Of a stretch of 64,000 bases of DNA, positions 38,159-50,497 are shown one piece after another. The first letter of the stretch is position 1; each line of letters opens with the position of its first letter. The stretch is from Vigna angularis. Lineage: Eukaryota > Streptophyta > Magnoliopsida > Fabales > Fabaceae. Below the pieces are notes generated by a model that was given only the letters and a program-made list of their open reading frames with translations, was not told the origin of the DNA and ran no database searches. The position numbers and the translations under genes were made by a program. The stretch lies in NCBI RefSeq assembly GCF_016808095.1, contig NC_068977.1:6074479-6138478 (forward strand), given 5' to 3'.

Positions 38159-41100
38159 TCTTTTCAAGTCTAGATATCATATTTTGTCTTTAAAAATCAA
38201 TTTAAAATGTAGAAAGAAAAAAATATCTAATTTGTCTTTATTGATATACTAAAATAATAATAAATACTTTAAAATAAAAACGATTAAAATATAGAATGAT
38301 TGCGATTTATGAACTTTAATTGTAATTTATGAATTTTAATTCAACTTTCCAATTTAGTGGTGCAAAAGTATGTGTGGGATTGTCAACCTAATGAAAATTA
38401 TAGAATGAAGGGTTTTGGACATTAAGTACTATGCCACGTCTTAATTGAATTTCCCTTTCAATTTAAAAGTGGGTTTCTTTGTATCTTTCACAATTTTTAT
38501 GAAAAAAAATAATATTTCCAAAACAATATGCTCATCACGTTTCACAAAGCCTTTTTAAGATTCAAGATACAACAATCAAAATGGTTATATTTTTATAAAT
38601 AATTAATAATGTTTTTCTATATATATATATATCTCTTTGACTACAATCTTATGAGACCTAGGTGAATATACAATGAACACAAAAATTTAATTCATCACAT
38701 CACACATGATTAGTAATTTTTAATGCATTTAAATTTTTTCTAATAAATAATAATTTTTGTTTGTCTTTTGTTATGGGTTTCTTGAATTGTGAAATTAAAA
38801 ATTAATGTAATTTAGAGTTGTCTTTTTATGAAATTTTTTGTATAGGAATGTAATCGAAAATATCATATAATACAAATAAAACACAATTAAGTTTTTTTAT
38901 TTGACTAATAACTTATGAAAAAAAATTCAACTTGAATGAACTTTGAAGTAAGTTAAGTATTTTTACCAAAATTATAAAAATATTAAAAGTTGGAAATGTC
39001 AATAAAACAATTCAATCATGATAACATTACATTTATACTTAATTTTATAATAGAAAAAAAAATGGATATAGACTATATGCATTATGTAGAAAATTCTAAA
39101 TACAAGTTTAACATCAATGAAAACTGGTCGAAAAGAAATTGAGGAAAGTAAATGTTAAAATTAAAAATTTAAAACAATTTAAATAGACTTAAGGAATAAA
39201 CTATAGTGTAAAATAAGAACAATAAATTCTTACAGAATATTTGTCAATAAAAAATTTAATTCAATTTTTATATACACGCATTTTTGGTATTGTTGTTTTA
39301 TTTAATGTGACTTATATACCACATTTTATAAAAGTTTCACTTGTATTTAAAAAAAAAACAAGTCAACTTAATATTTTTAATCTTCATGTAACTTCTACTT
39401 TGATAACATATTTGTCTCAATTTATAATTTTTCTTTCAACATATAATGACTTTCTCAATCTTTTAAAATTTATTTTTATTAATAGTATAAAATATTTTTC
39501 TTTACCAACGCATTTTATTTTACCCCATCTTAAACATTTTGATATTTTACAGTATTTATAATTTTAGATGTTTGAAAGGTCAAAAAATAATATCAAGAAA
39601 TCAATTAAAATCTTAGGTGAATATACCTTGAGTAATTACATTCCATCTAGAAATTATTTAATTAATTATTTTAAACCATTGAAATTTCTCAGTTTTTGAC
39701 TTTTAGAAAGAAAAAAAATTACCTTTTGGTGGGCACTGATTCCACTGGTGGGGCCTACTTTCTGGGTTGGTCCAAATTTGTTGAACTTATGGAGGACTTT
39801 TGCTATTAAATATTTATGTCATCAAATATTAACTATTTATAATATATAATTTTCTAAAATCACAATAACATAAGTTATCCTTATTTATTTGTTCCAGTTG
39901 GTTTTGATTTATGTCTGATGCCATATTAACTAGAGTCACAACACAACCTTTGAAATATTGTGTCGGTTTATGTTTTTTATAAAGTAAAAATTTATTATGA
40001 TTTTTATATATTTTTTATCAATTTTTTTATTAATAAAAGTTTTGACAGAAAAGTGACTTGTAAAAAGATGTCATAAGTACCTTTTTTTTTCTCTATTTAA
40101 TCTTTATTTGTTTCTCTATTTAAAATGACATATTTTATTTCACCGATTGGGATTTATGAAGTTTGGGACATGAAGGTACAGTGTGGTTGCAGGGTCCATG
40201 ACAGACAAATTAACTTTAATACATTAATGATTTAATTATTACTTTTTAGTATTTTATTCACTGTTAACGTAAACTGAACTTTTTTAGGTCACAGTAAATT
40301 GAGAAAAAACAATTCTGAAAATATATTTAAATCATAAATTTTAATTTATTTAATCAATTAATGAAACATTAAAACATTAAAAGAATAATTATAAAAAATG
40401 AACTGCTAAAATAAAACAGTACTCTGTGCTTTCATTAATACTTTGCGTGTCGTGGCCGAAGGATCGGTTATAAATATACATTCTTAATTATAGCATTAAT
40501 GGCCCGCAAAATTTATATAGATTTTGATTTATATTATTATAATTTAAATAACATTCAATCTTCATTATCAATTAAATAAAAAATCTAATTGTATTGATTC
40601 TAAATACTTTTACTTGATTTAATTATATTTATCCTGAAATGCCCCAATTACTTTATCAAGTAAATTAAAAAATAATATTGGTATGCTTATTAATTTGATA
40701 ATTTTACACTGAGATTCAAATTTCAACTTTTTAAATTAGAATGGACTAAATCTAGGTAATAATATTTAAGAGGAATATAGAAACGAATAAAAGCCTATAG
40801 TATACTATAGTCAATATAATAAAAGATATACTAACTTATGAAGAAAAAAGTAATACTCTTTAAATCCACGATGAAATATAATTTGAAATTTTAGACATTT
40901 TTTTTCATGTAGGGTCAAAAAGAAATTTTCTTTAAGCATGCTTAAGATTTTATTTACCCCAAAGTATTCCATTAATTCACCCTCATGCATTTATTTGATA
41001 AAGAATTTTCTATATGAACTTTGAAAAATTCAAATTTTATCTTATTTGAAAAGATACACATGATTCACATAGAATTTTTTTTGAGACTTGTGTAAATGAT

Positions 41101-41226
41101 GGAGAATTTAGAATCTCTTTTTTAGGTTGTATATAATTTTAATCCTCTCACGTCTTTGGATTTAATACTTCTTTCTATTTCTTTTGATTTTGTTTACAAA
41201 GAATAGATATCTAAATCACAATTCAT

Positions 41227-41597
41227 CAAAGATTTTCATGAGAGGGTTAAAACAAAAATTCAACAACAATATGTGAGATATGAAAAATATCACAATAAGG
41301 AGAGAAAATAAATTTATCTTAAAAGGAGGGGATTTCGTTTGATTTCATCTTAAAAAAGAAGATTTTCCAATCTTTTTGAGAAATATGGTGTACATACTAC
41401 TTTTAATGTATCTGACCTTCGACCTTTTGTAGAGGATGTTGATGTTGAAGAAGACTTTACATATTTGAGGAAAAATCCTTCTCAAGAGGGAAGAGATGAT
41501 GAGTTGAGTCCAGCCAATTAACCAATTACAAGGGGTATGATTAGGAGGATGCAAGAAGAATTAAAGGATGAGCCACCAAAGAGAAGTAGAACATGAC
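41227..41597 (+). pseudogene. Decayed Ty3/gypsy pol C-terminal relic
   Basis: On the plus strand, across frameshifts, there are remnants of the end of a plant gypsy polyprotein. A GDFV-like motif and a Lys/Arg-rich strand are followed by TTFNVSDLRPFVEDVDVEED and LRKNPSQEGRDDE (about 41410-41510), then PITRGMIRRMQEELKDEP (about 41523-41580). The last matches the common TRSRAKKxQE-like tail of these polyproteins. The central segment between the two motifs seems deleted. No intact frame remains. Confidence 0.6.
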
Positions 41598-42259
41598 AAA
41601 CTAAGTTATCTTTAAAAGCAGCGGATCGCCTAACGAGTGCTTAGGCACACCGAGCGAGGCAATTGCCCAGCAGCCCATGTGTATGCCCAACGTCAGCGTC
41701 CAACAACCAATGCCCACGTTTTCTTTGCTTTTCCACATATGTTAAATCCATTAAATGTGCTTTTCCATGTGACATTTGATCCACATATCACGACTGATGA
41801 ACAACCATGCATAATAGGCACGATTAAAGGGCTAAATTCCTTATAAAATTAGCACCCTATACCATGTATGAGACAATTTTGATTATAGTATTGACATGAT
41901 ATTGAGATCACTCCAACTTCTTTTTCTCTGCTTGAAAGTCATGGCTTGAGAGACCTTAAGCCTCCTTCCATAACTAGGCAACCTCACCTAGTCCGAATCC
42001 ACCATAAGCACCACTTCTTCTATCCATCAGCTCATATACTTTGATCTTCTTTTATTATCATTCATTTTTACATGTCCATTTGCTGCTATATGATAGATAT
42101 CGGCTCAAGCATCAGAAATATGAAATCATCATGACTCGAAGTAGTTTTCTTCTATTTATTGTAATTATTATGTATAAGAGTTTTCTAAAACTCTAAGTTA
42201 TTTTTAGTTGTTTTTTATACATTTTATTTTTACAATTTTGGAGATAACTATATTAATTC

Positions 42260-42265
<6 letters not shown>

Positions 42266-42305
<40 letters not shown>
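42266..42305. repeat. (TA)n microsatellite
   Basis: About 20 dinucleotide units, ~145 bp left of the second MULE. Confidence 0.95.
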
Positions 42306-42309
<4 letters not shown>

Positions 42310-44468
42310 AGACAATCTATTTTATTTTACAAATTTTATAATATCTTATTTTTATAAGTGGTAAGGTATTAAAAATTATATGAGCATTATACTAAATTTT
42401 GATAAAAAAATTTCACTTAAAATAGTTTGATAAGATTAAATAAGATTAGGTTTAATGTCTTCATAAGTTTCTACTTTTGTCTAGAATTTCAAATAGGACA
42501 CTTTCTTTTTTGGCGTCTCAATTGAGTCTTTATTTTTGTAAAATTTGAGCAATTAAAGGTCTGCCGTTAAATTAAGCAAACGACCGCTTAAGTGTTGATT
42601 ACGTGGCATGGTCAAACTTTAAGTTAATGAAACGTGGCATTATAAATTAATTTTGTATTAAAAGTTATGAATGCATGATGGTGTAATAAGCTTTTTGAAA
42701 GGGCAAAGTGGGAAAAATAAAGACTTTCTACTTCTTCTTCTACCTCCACATTCTCGCTCCTGCGTCCCAAATTTCCATGGCTGCGTTTTGGTTCTTTTGA
42801 ATTGGGAATGCACGAACCTTGAAGGTGGTTTCCCTTGCAGGTTGTGATTGGGATTCTGGCTTAGAGGAGGTGGATAGAGATTCACAGTGGTGCTTTGGAT
42901 GCTTTTTGAGGGTTTCTGTTGTCGCCAGATTTGGGGGTTTCTGTTGTCACCAGATTTGGGGGTTTTTGGGTTTTTCTGGTTTGGCTTTGCTAGTCCGGTG
43001 ATGGTGGGGAGCGATAGCTTTAGTGCTTGCAGTTGGAGCGTGGAGGAGATTGAATCTTGCGATCTGGCAGAGAGGAACACGCTACTGGTTATGCGATAGT
43101 GGAGAAGACAAAGATGTCGCGGCGCACTCGCGATGATGGAAGGACATGGTCTGAAGGTTCTCGCGACGGTTGTAAGACCCAAAAATAAATTAATACTATA
43201 AGATAATTTATTTTGCAACTAATATTCAGTTAGTAAGAATTTCTTATTTTGTGATAGTAATTGTGTATTTAAGTGTTTAAGATGTAATTCTATTATATTA
43301 CTTACTTTGTTAAATTACCATGGTTATTGAATTAAATGGCTTTAGGATTCTGTAAAACTTGTCTTGCTTTTCTTAATTTAATTGCATGCGAGAACTTTGC
43401 CTATTTATGGTTGTCATAAAAGTTTGGAGTGTGATGGTTAGTCAAATGATCACGTAAAGTGTTAAGGATTTTGTGCCATATATGAATAAAGAGTGAATAA
43501 AAATAGCCACATCAACATACAGTCCTTTCGGGGCACATTTAATTTTTTTAGTAAAAAGACATACTTGGATGAAACAATTCTTGATGCACCAAAAGTTTGT
43601 TCTGTCTTTTGTTTATTTTATTTTATTTATTTTTTTGACAAAGGTTGGAAACTTTTCATTCAATTCCTTTAAATTTTATATTTTTCCACTTATTTGAAAG
43701 TAGTCCATTTTGTCTGCCATGCGGATCATGGGTTAGATTACTTTATGTCTTTCAAATATGAAAGTTTGTTATTTCAAGAGTGGAACAAATTTCTTATGCA
43801 ATAATTGTCTTAATACGTGAACCTGGTTTCATTTTTTTTTTGTTCTAAAAGCTTGAACTATGATGTATATACATTGGCCACATGAAGAATTTATCTTCGT
43901 GCATACTAAGGGCCATATTGAGTAGCATGAATCTTTTCTCTTTCAACCATGACCAATCTTTTTCCCCACTTCATCTGATAATTTTTTTTATTGTTGTTGC
44001 TTTCTCCACTCTTCACGGTTATAGTCTATTTCCTTTACCTTGGGGTCACCTTTTGTGTAAGCATAGCACAATATCTTCTTAAGTGCACACATCAAGACAA
44101 AACTTTCATCATGAAACGACTCTGTGGGAAACATTGAACGAAATTTTGACCTTAAGAACCAATATTATCCTTTTCTAGTGACCAACACGATTCCTATCTG
44201 GAAATGGAGGGACCGTCTGTTTGCTAATAAATCATAGAATTTCATTAGGAAAAGAAAAGAAAATAAAAACAGCAAGAACTGAAAGAATGAACGGGAGAGA
44301 TATCTAAAATTGGAGTGTTGCCGGAGAAGTTGAGAAACTAAGGAAGAAGGAGACTTAGATCAACAAAGTAAGGGCTGAAAATCTTAAGGAACCAACCAAC
44401 CTTTGCTGGAGAAAGAGGTAGGGGAGCTAAACCATTTCTTTTATTCATTGTAGAAATTGTATGATTAC

Positions 44469-44548
44469 CTTGAATTGCATTCTGTTGCATCTTGATTGAT
44501 CGGTAGAGATGCATATCGTATCTTGAAAGCTGGTCATGAATCTTTTTG
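44469..44548 (-). other. Exon-like fragment of unknown origin inside the nested LTR element
   Basis: On the minus strand an 80-bp open segment is bordered by an acceptor (tatatcttacag) and a donor (CAAG|GTAATC). It reads KKIHDQLSRYDMHLYRSIKM and then QQNAIQ. A further acceptor-like site (cttccttag) lies ~120 bp downstream on the same strand. This looks like part of a captured host gene rather than retroelement code, but I do not recognise the protein. Confidence 0.3.
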
Positions 44549-46438
44549 CTGTAAGATATACTCGTTATCAACTCTGATAAATATGATACAATCATAAATC
44601 TAGTTGAACAAGTGTTGATTCACGGTTCTGCACAAAGTGTGTTTCCAGTCATATGATTGTTGTAAGCCGATGTCTTTCTTTAATTTATGGTTACGCTTGC
44701 TGACTTTGGTTGGGAGGCATGAAACAGTTTGGTAATAGAGAATAACCGAAGGCTGTTGCTTCATATATATTAATATGAGTATATGAGACAATGAAGAATT
44801 TGGATGTGAATTATACTTTTATGAGGCGTGCATGTTGGTATTGTCGTAAGTCTTCTCTTTTGTCTAGTTATATATTTCTTTTTCTTTAGAGCCATGCTTC
44901 TTGTGTCAGACTTACCATACTTACATGTTTTTAAATTTATTCCTTTATACCATTGGAATTCCAATTCCAGCCGTAATGGTCTATAGTAGTATAAAATTTT
45001 AGAATAGTTTAATTGCTATATTTCCTTATAGAACATCTCTCACGGTACTAAATTCTCTTGGTATGTGTACCCTGAACATAGTGGCAGTAGCATATTGATT
45101 TCTAAACTATGGTAGAATAATAATTAAATACGCTTACCACCTAATATCTTAAACCCTATATATATATATACATCAACCTATTTATCCTCCTCTCTATACG
45201 TTTCCTTTCTTTATTAGCCATATTACTTTGATTGATAAAATCTTATTTTATGTTCAGGCCATGATTCTCGGTTTCCATTGTTTTGTTTTTGTTTTTTTTA
45301 CTACATGGATGATATAACAAATTGTGTTGTTTAATCCATCACTACCCATAAGAACATCATTTTTTTAAAAGTTGCACTGAACTTGAATAATAAGATAATA
45401 TATTGATCATACTTTCTAGGCTTGGTAGCTTTGAAAATTAAATACTATTCTTTAATTCTTACTTCTGAAAAAAAAATACGTGATTGCTACAGAATTTTTT
45501 TGGACCTACCATATTTGAACATAGGACCATATCTTAGTTGTCCAATTATAATCACTTCTCAAACTTCGTCCTGGAAATCAGATTTCGAACCAAGGCACCC
45601 TCTCATGTGGTATTGTCTTAATTGGAGCAAAGGTTCATTTTTTTTTTTTGAACTTGTTATAAATCCACCGTGAGTCATGTACACTTGTCTAGGAAGCTCA
45701 GAAAATGCTGATTTTCATAATTTCACTGCAGTTAGTACAGTGGTCCAAAAATTTTAATTCCAGTGTCTAAAGAAAGCTTATTGAGTCTATTTTCTAACCG
45801 AAAAAGAACCATATTATTTGGAATTATGTGGAGAGAGTAATAACCAAAACAATAAAGAAAGGTTATAGCTGAAAATACAGAAAAAGGTGACGAAAATGTT
45901 TATTTTAAACATTTTACTGCAGCTGATCCTTTAATCCAAAAATTACGAGTTAGCATTCATATGAAAGGTTTTTAAATCTAGAATCCAACAAAACAAGAAT
46001 CAATTCATTCAGAATTCTATAAAGTAAGTTACGGGTGAAACATTAAGCGAAGGCCGAAATTGACAGCAATTTGTCTTGTATGTGATTTCTGTATTTAATG
46101 CAAGTTGACATGTACTTTATTTTCGTGGGATTTAATTAGATAGCCTTTCAGAATTTTATATTCTTATCGTGTATAATCAAAAATATTTTTATGCTTTATC
46201 TCGGTAGTTAAAAAGGATAATTTCCTTTTTTTTGCCTATATAAGGCGATAGGTGGATACGAGTTCTATCATTTTACCCTTTCGAGGGAAATACAGATATC
46301 TAGCCCGTAAAATTCTAACTCGTGCTGAGTATTGTGCTTGGTGAATGGATGTTACTCACCAATGTTTTTACTCGTAAGTCCTTGAAGAACCGGGAAGATA
46401 TGTCTAAAGCGGTGTGTGGAGGACGACTCTTATCCGAG

Positions 46439-46745
46439 GTCCAATAGCTGCATGTGAAGGACCAGTGTCCAATAGCTGCGTGTGAAGGACAAGAACCGAG
46501 ATAGGTCCAATAGCTGCGTGTGAAGGACCAATGTCCAATAGCTGCGTGTGAAGGACAAGAACCGAGATAGGTCCAATAGCTGCGTGTGAAGGACCAGTGT
46601 CCAATAGCTGCGTGTGAAGGACCAGTGTCCAATAGCTGCGTGTGAAGGACCAGTGTCCAATAGCTGCGTGTGAAGGACAAGAACCGAGATAGGTCCAATA
46701 GCTGCGTGCGAAGGACCAGTGTCCATTAGCTGCGTGTGAAGGACA
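46439..46745. repeat. Minisatellite of 26-bp and 38-bp units inside the nested LTR
   Basis: About ten copies of a core CCAATAGCTGCGTGTGAAGG. Some are joined directly (GACCAGT spacer, ~26-bp unit) and some carry a longer spacer AAGAACCGAGATAG (~38-bp unit). Copies are nearly identical, so the array is young or homogenised. The minus strand stays open in more than one frame across the array, which explains the repetitive predicted peptides there; these are not believed to be genes. Confidence 0.92.
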
Positions 46746-48918
46746 AAATCAATAAGTCTGATAACTTCGAGTCGTGTCCGAAGAAATTTCCGGTTATCTA
46801 GCTTTACATGATATAGTACAAGAGGATAAACAAACTTAAATTCACTTATGAATAAATTGCCTAGTCAATTACAATTATGATATTAAGTTCTTTTGGCAGA
46901 GGTGTTACGATCTTATTAATACGTTATTTATATTATTAGATATTTATAGTGTGTACGCTTATCTGTAAATTATTATTTTTATGGTTATGGTTAGCTTACC
47001 CTACTTGTGTGACTACGATGATCGTATAACGCGTATCGTTATACGGGAGTAGATGATGTTCCAGGTGAAGCTGAAGAAGTTTAGAACGAGGAGCGTGTTG
47101 GGAAATTTACATGGAAATTTTAAAGTGCGAAAATAAATTGTTGTGAAGTATTGTACTTTAAGCAGACTTTTAATTTGTTATGGTTTGTAATTTTAAAACA
47201 TCTTTTAATATTCGGTTTGTAATCTAATAATTACTCGCTAATACTTCGATGTATTTTTCAGTAATAATATTAAATGTTGTGCCTTTAAAAGTAAACAATT
47301 ATTTTGAAAAAATTTCTGTGACATTCCGAGAAGGGGTGTTACAACGGTGTCCATGGTAGCGCGAGGTAAGATTGGACGAACTTTGTCTGTGTCGCGGTGT
47401 TCATAGAGGTTGGCGATTTGGGTGGTGCGACTGGGTTGTCTGCTTTGCACGGATTGGGGTTCATAGCGTTGGTGGCGGTGACTTTCGCTCCGACGAGGAT
47501 GATGATGGTGGAGGCGCGCGATGATGATTTTACGAATTGGTTTTCTCTGTTTAGGTTTCTGCGATTTTGTGCTTTGATTGACAAAGAAGATGATGGGGGT
47601 GTGTCGCGATTCTGATGGTGATGGCTGTGGAGGCTCGCGACTCTGCAACGGCACTAACGGTGTAGATGAACAGCGGTGGTGGGCCACGATGAGATGAGCA
47701 AGGTGGTCGTGCTTCAACTTGTTTCAAACCAATGTTCTTCCCCACCAACACTTGCATCTACTTCAACAACAACGATTTTGTGGATGAATGATGAGGCCTA
47801 TGACTCAAATTTCCCCAATTTCATTTCGACATAGCAATTGCAGAGAGAATGTATAATACCAATTTCCAACTTTGCCCTTTCTTTAATTGAATTTCCATTC
47901 TGTTTAGTTAATTTTTTTAATTCAAAATTTAAAATAATAGAATTGAGTCACGTTTTTAATGACACATATGTAAAAACAACACTGTCAGCATGTCAGGTGA
48001 TACAATCTTTAACGTCGTTTGATCAATTTGATAGAAAGTCCCTATTTAATTCAATTTTAAAAAAATAAAGACCTAATTAAGACGCCAAAAAAGAAAGAGT
48101 CCTATCTAAAATTTTGGATATAAATAAGGACTCATGGAGACATTAAATCAATAAGATTACTTCTCATTACAAAAACTCATAGAATCTTAAATTAAAAATC
48201 TCCCCTTCCCAATTATCCAAAGTATATTATTTCAATATATTTGAAGATAATTTTTATAATGTAATATTCAATAAATATTACATTATAATTAAATTTAGTA
48301 ATTCAGTGCTTCTCAATTCAGTAACTTAAAAAACGATTATTATCAGCTTTTCTTTTATTATTATTTCTAAGCTTCATTTTCATTTATGAAAACTCAAAAG
48401 CTTTATACTATTTTTTAAACTTAAAAGAGTATATCTAATTATCTTCATGGTTACACTACTATTATTTTAAAAATTGTTATTAACTTGAACTTTTATTTGG
48501 GTTAGTTTCTATTTAATTATAGTTTATTTTTCAAAAAATTCATTAATATATATTTTTTATTTCATAAATCTTTCTACTATTCAATATCTTTTGAGAAACA
48601 TAAAGAAGAAGTGTTACTATTTATGAAGTTCAAGTGCAAAATCATAATACCTATATTTAGTGAAGATGGGTGATATAAACAATATACATGAAAAAAAAAT
48701 CTATAAACTTGTGTTTTAGTTGAAAGTGATATTACTTTTAGGTAAGTGATATTTTCACTCTTAACAAATTTTTAAAGTCATTTTATATTATCCTTCACTT
48801 TTTTTTTCTTTAATAATATAAAAATTTACTTTTTTTTTTATAACTATTTTATCCCTACTATCAATGTTAAAGGAACTTTTTTGTTTCAAAGGTTTTTTCC
48901 TTACTTTTATATATAATT

Positions 48919-49548
48919 GGGTTAAATATGTTTTTGTTCTTTAACTTTTTAATAAAATTTAAAATGTATTATCAAAACTTTATTCCAATTAATTTCTCAA
49001 TTTTAAAAATGAGTGAATTTAATTATTTTAACCAATTTTTATTATGTTTATTTGAAGTTTTAAACGCATTTATCAATTAATATTGATGTGAAAATATGTT
49101 GAACAATGTAAACAACTCAAATATTATCATGAAACACATTGAAAACTTAGGAAAATTTGGTTAAAATGACTAAATTCACGCATTTTTGTTGTTGGGGACT
49201 AAATTAAGTCAAAGTTTTGAGGGTTAAATATGTTTTTGGTCTTTTTAACATTTAGTAAAAATTGAAATTAGTCCATTTTAAAACTTTTACCCAATTTAGT
49301 CTTTTAACTTTTTAAAAATATGTAAATTTAGTTATTTTAATCAAATTTTATTATTTATTTAATGTTTCAAATACATTTGAAACGTCAAATAAATCTGAAA
49401 ACTAAATTAAACCGAAATTTTAAAGAGGGACTAATTCCAATTTTGACTTTAAATTTAAGAAACTAAAACGTATTTAACCTAAAATTTTAAAAATAAATGA
49501 ATTATAACTTTTACATAACATTGAAAAAACAAAAAATATATTTAACCC
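48919..49548. mobile_element. Possible nested MITE-like elements with GGGTTAAATATGTTTTTG ends
   Basis: An inner unit, 49221-49480, starts GGGTTAAATATGTTTTTGGT and ends with an inverted, slightly diverged copy (..AACTAAAACGTATTTAACCT). An outer pair with the same kind of end lies at 48919 (GGGTTAAATATGTTTTTG) and 49548 (..AAAATATATTTAACCC). This suggests one element inside another, or two tandem relatives. Clear target duplications were not found. No coding potential. Confidence 0.45.
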
Positions 49549-50421
49549 TGTATTATTTAACTCGTAATTCAGATGCACAACTTTTAAGTTAGGCACTCTT
49601 CCATGACATTCACTCTGTAAACAATCAAATTAATCATAAGTATGAAATTTCATTTGCCAAAAGCTTCCAAAGAAAAGGTGATTGAGAAACTAGTGTGATT
49701 ATCTTGATGGCAATGATTAGAATGTTGGGTATAACAGAATGACCCTTTATCCATGTTAAAGCTTTGTTGTGTGTTCCACCTTCCATCATACCATGCACTC
49801 AATGTGGGAATGACTATAGGTCCCATTAACCCATTAAGTTTCAGTGGCAAACCTTTTTTCTGCATTTTGCTCCAACCAAACGTACCATAAACCCTCATGT
49901 GAACCATATATATTTTATTTCTACACTTAGTTACTTTTTCTATTATTTATGTATTTATTTATATAAATTTTGATCATTCTCATAGTAACAAAATGGGGAA
50001 ATCATGTCTTACATTAAAATATTGTCCAAAACAAACAAAAGGATTAAACATCATAAGCCAATAAATATTAACCGATCATGTTGTTGTTTTACAAAAAAAT
50101 AAATAACTTGGATTGAAGTTTTTATTTATAAAAAATAAATTAATAATAACCTAACTTTTACACAAACTTGGGCACCCAGTGGGGTTGGGAAAGATCTAGA
50201 GTGGTTTAAGGGAAAAGAAAAGTAATGAAAAAGTTGTCCTTTTTAAATTATTTTGTGGGAAGGAGATAGAGAAAGAATTCATATTGCATAAATGTAGGGA
50301 AGCATGCATGCCTTTAAGCATTATCAAAGTTGTGGTTCACACAAACATATATATAAAAGAAGCAAAAAGTTAAAAGATAAATAAACAAAAATATAAAATT
50401 TCATAGGATTCCTCTCTCTCT

Positions 50422-50426
<5 letters not shown>

Positions 50427-50489
<63 letters not shown>
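50427..50489. repeat. (TA)n microsatellite
   Basis: About 31 uninterrupted units, preceded by a short CT run. Confidence 0.97.

Positions 50490-50497
<8 letters not shown>

Larger units (their letters stand above)
38164..42438. other. AT-rich gene-poor region
   Basis: Very AT-rich with many homopolymer runs; an open frame near 39241-39561 is low-complexity and unsupported. Only the gypsy pol relic (41227-41597) and a (TA)n tract stand out. Confidence 0.35.
43171..47343 (+). mobile_element. LTR-bounded element nested in the MULE, exact 5-bp TSD
   Basis: Starts TGTAAGACCC, ends GGGGTGTTACA, and is flanked by ACGGT on both sides (43166-43170 and 47344-47348). A TATA box (TATATAA, 46237-46243) lies only ~1.1 kb from the right end. 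This suggests that the U3 part was enlarged by a further insertion of perhaps 2.4 kb between about 43260 and 45700. No second copy of the start sequence, primer-binding site or gag/pol motif was found, so the simplest view is a solo LTR carrying an insertion. A 26/38-bp minisatellite (46439-46745) sits between the TATA box and the right end. Confidence 0.75.
42449..48149. mobile_element. Second Mutator-like element, split by a nested LTR insertion, exact 10-bp TSD
   Basis: The left end (GGTTTAATGTCTTCAT at 42449) and right end (inverted GATTTAATGTCTCCAT ending at 48149) form diverged inverted repeats of roughly 100-150 bp with a shared TTTCTTTTTTGGCGTCT block. An identical 10-bp duplication AATAAGATTA flanks them (42439-42448 and 48150-48159). 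The MULE interior (about 42650-43170 and 47344-47840) is GC-rich with GCGAC words and CAGAAACCCCCAAAT-like segments that resemble the interior of the MULE at 11198-12430. Removing the nested LTR element and its duplication leaves about 1.5 kb. No transposase frame is seen, so it is non-autonomous. Confidence 0.82.

Noticed and set aside
39241..39561. 106-codon open frame
   Set aside because: Extremely AT-rich Phe/Ile/Leu-rich translation with no recognisable domain, in gene-free DNA.
46315..46726. Minus-strand repetitive open frames of about 66-127 codons
   Set aside because: Products of the minisatellite; the repeats are open in several frames and lie in an LTR.
47238..47717. 159-codon minus-strand frame in the right half of the split MULE
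   Set aside because: Composition-driven frame in the GC-rich MULE interior; no transposase or other domain seen.
49650..49907. 85-codon minus-strand frame in slightly less AT-rich DNA
   Set aside because: No family resemblance or splice context; could be part of a non-coding transcript but nothing supports it.
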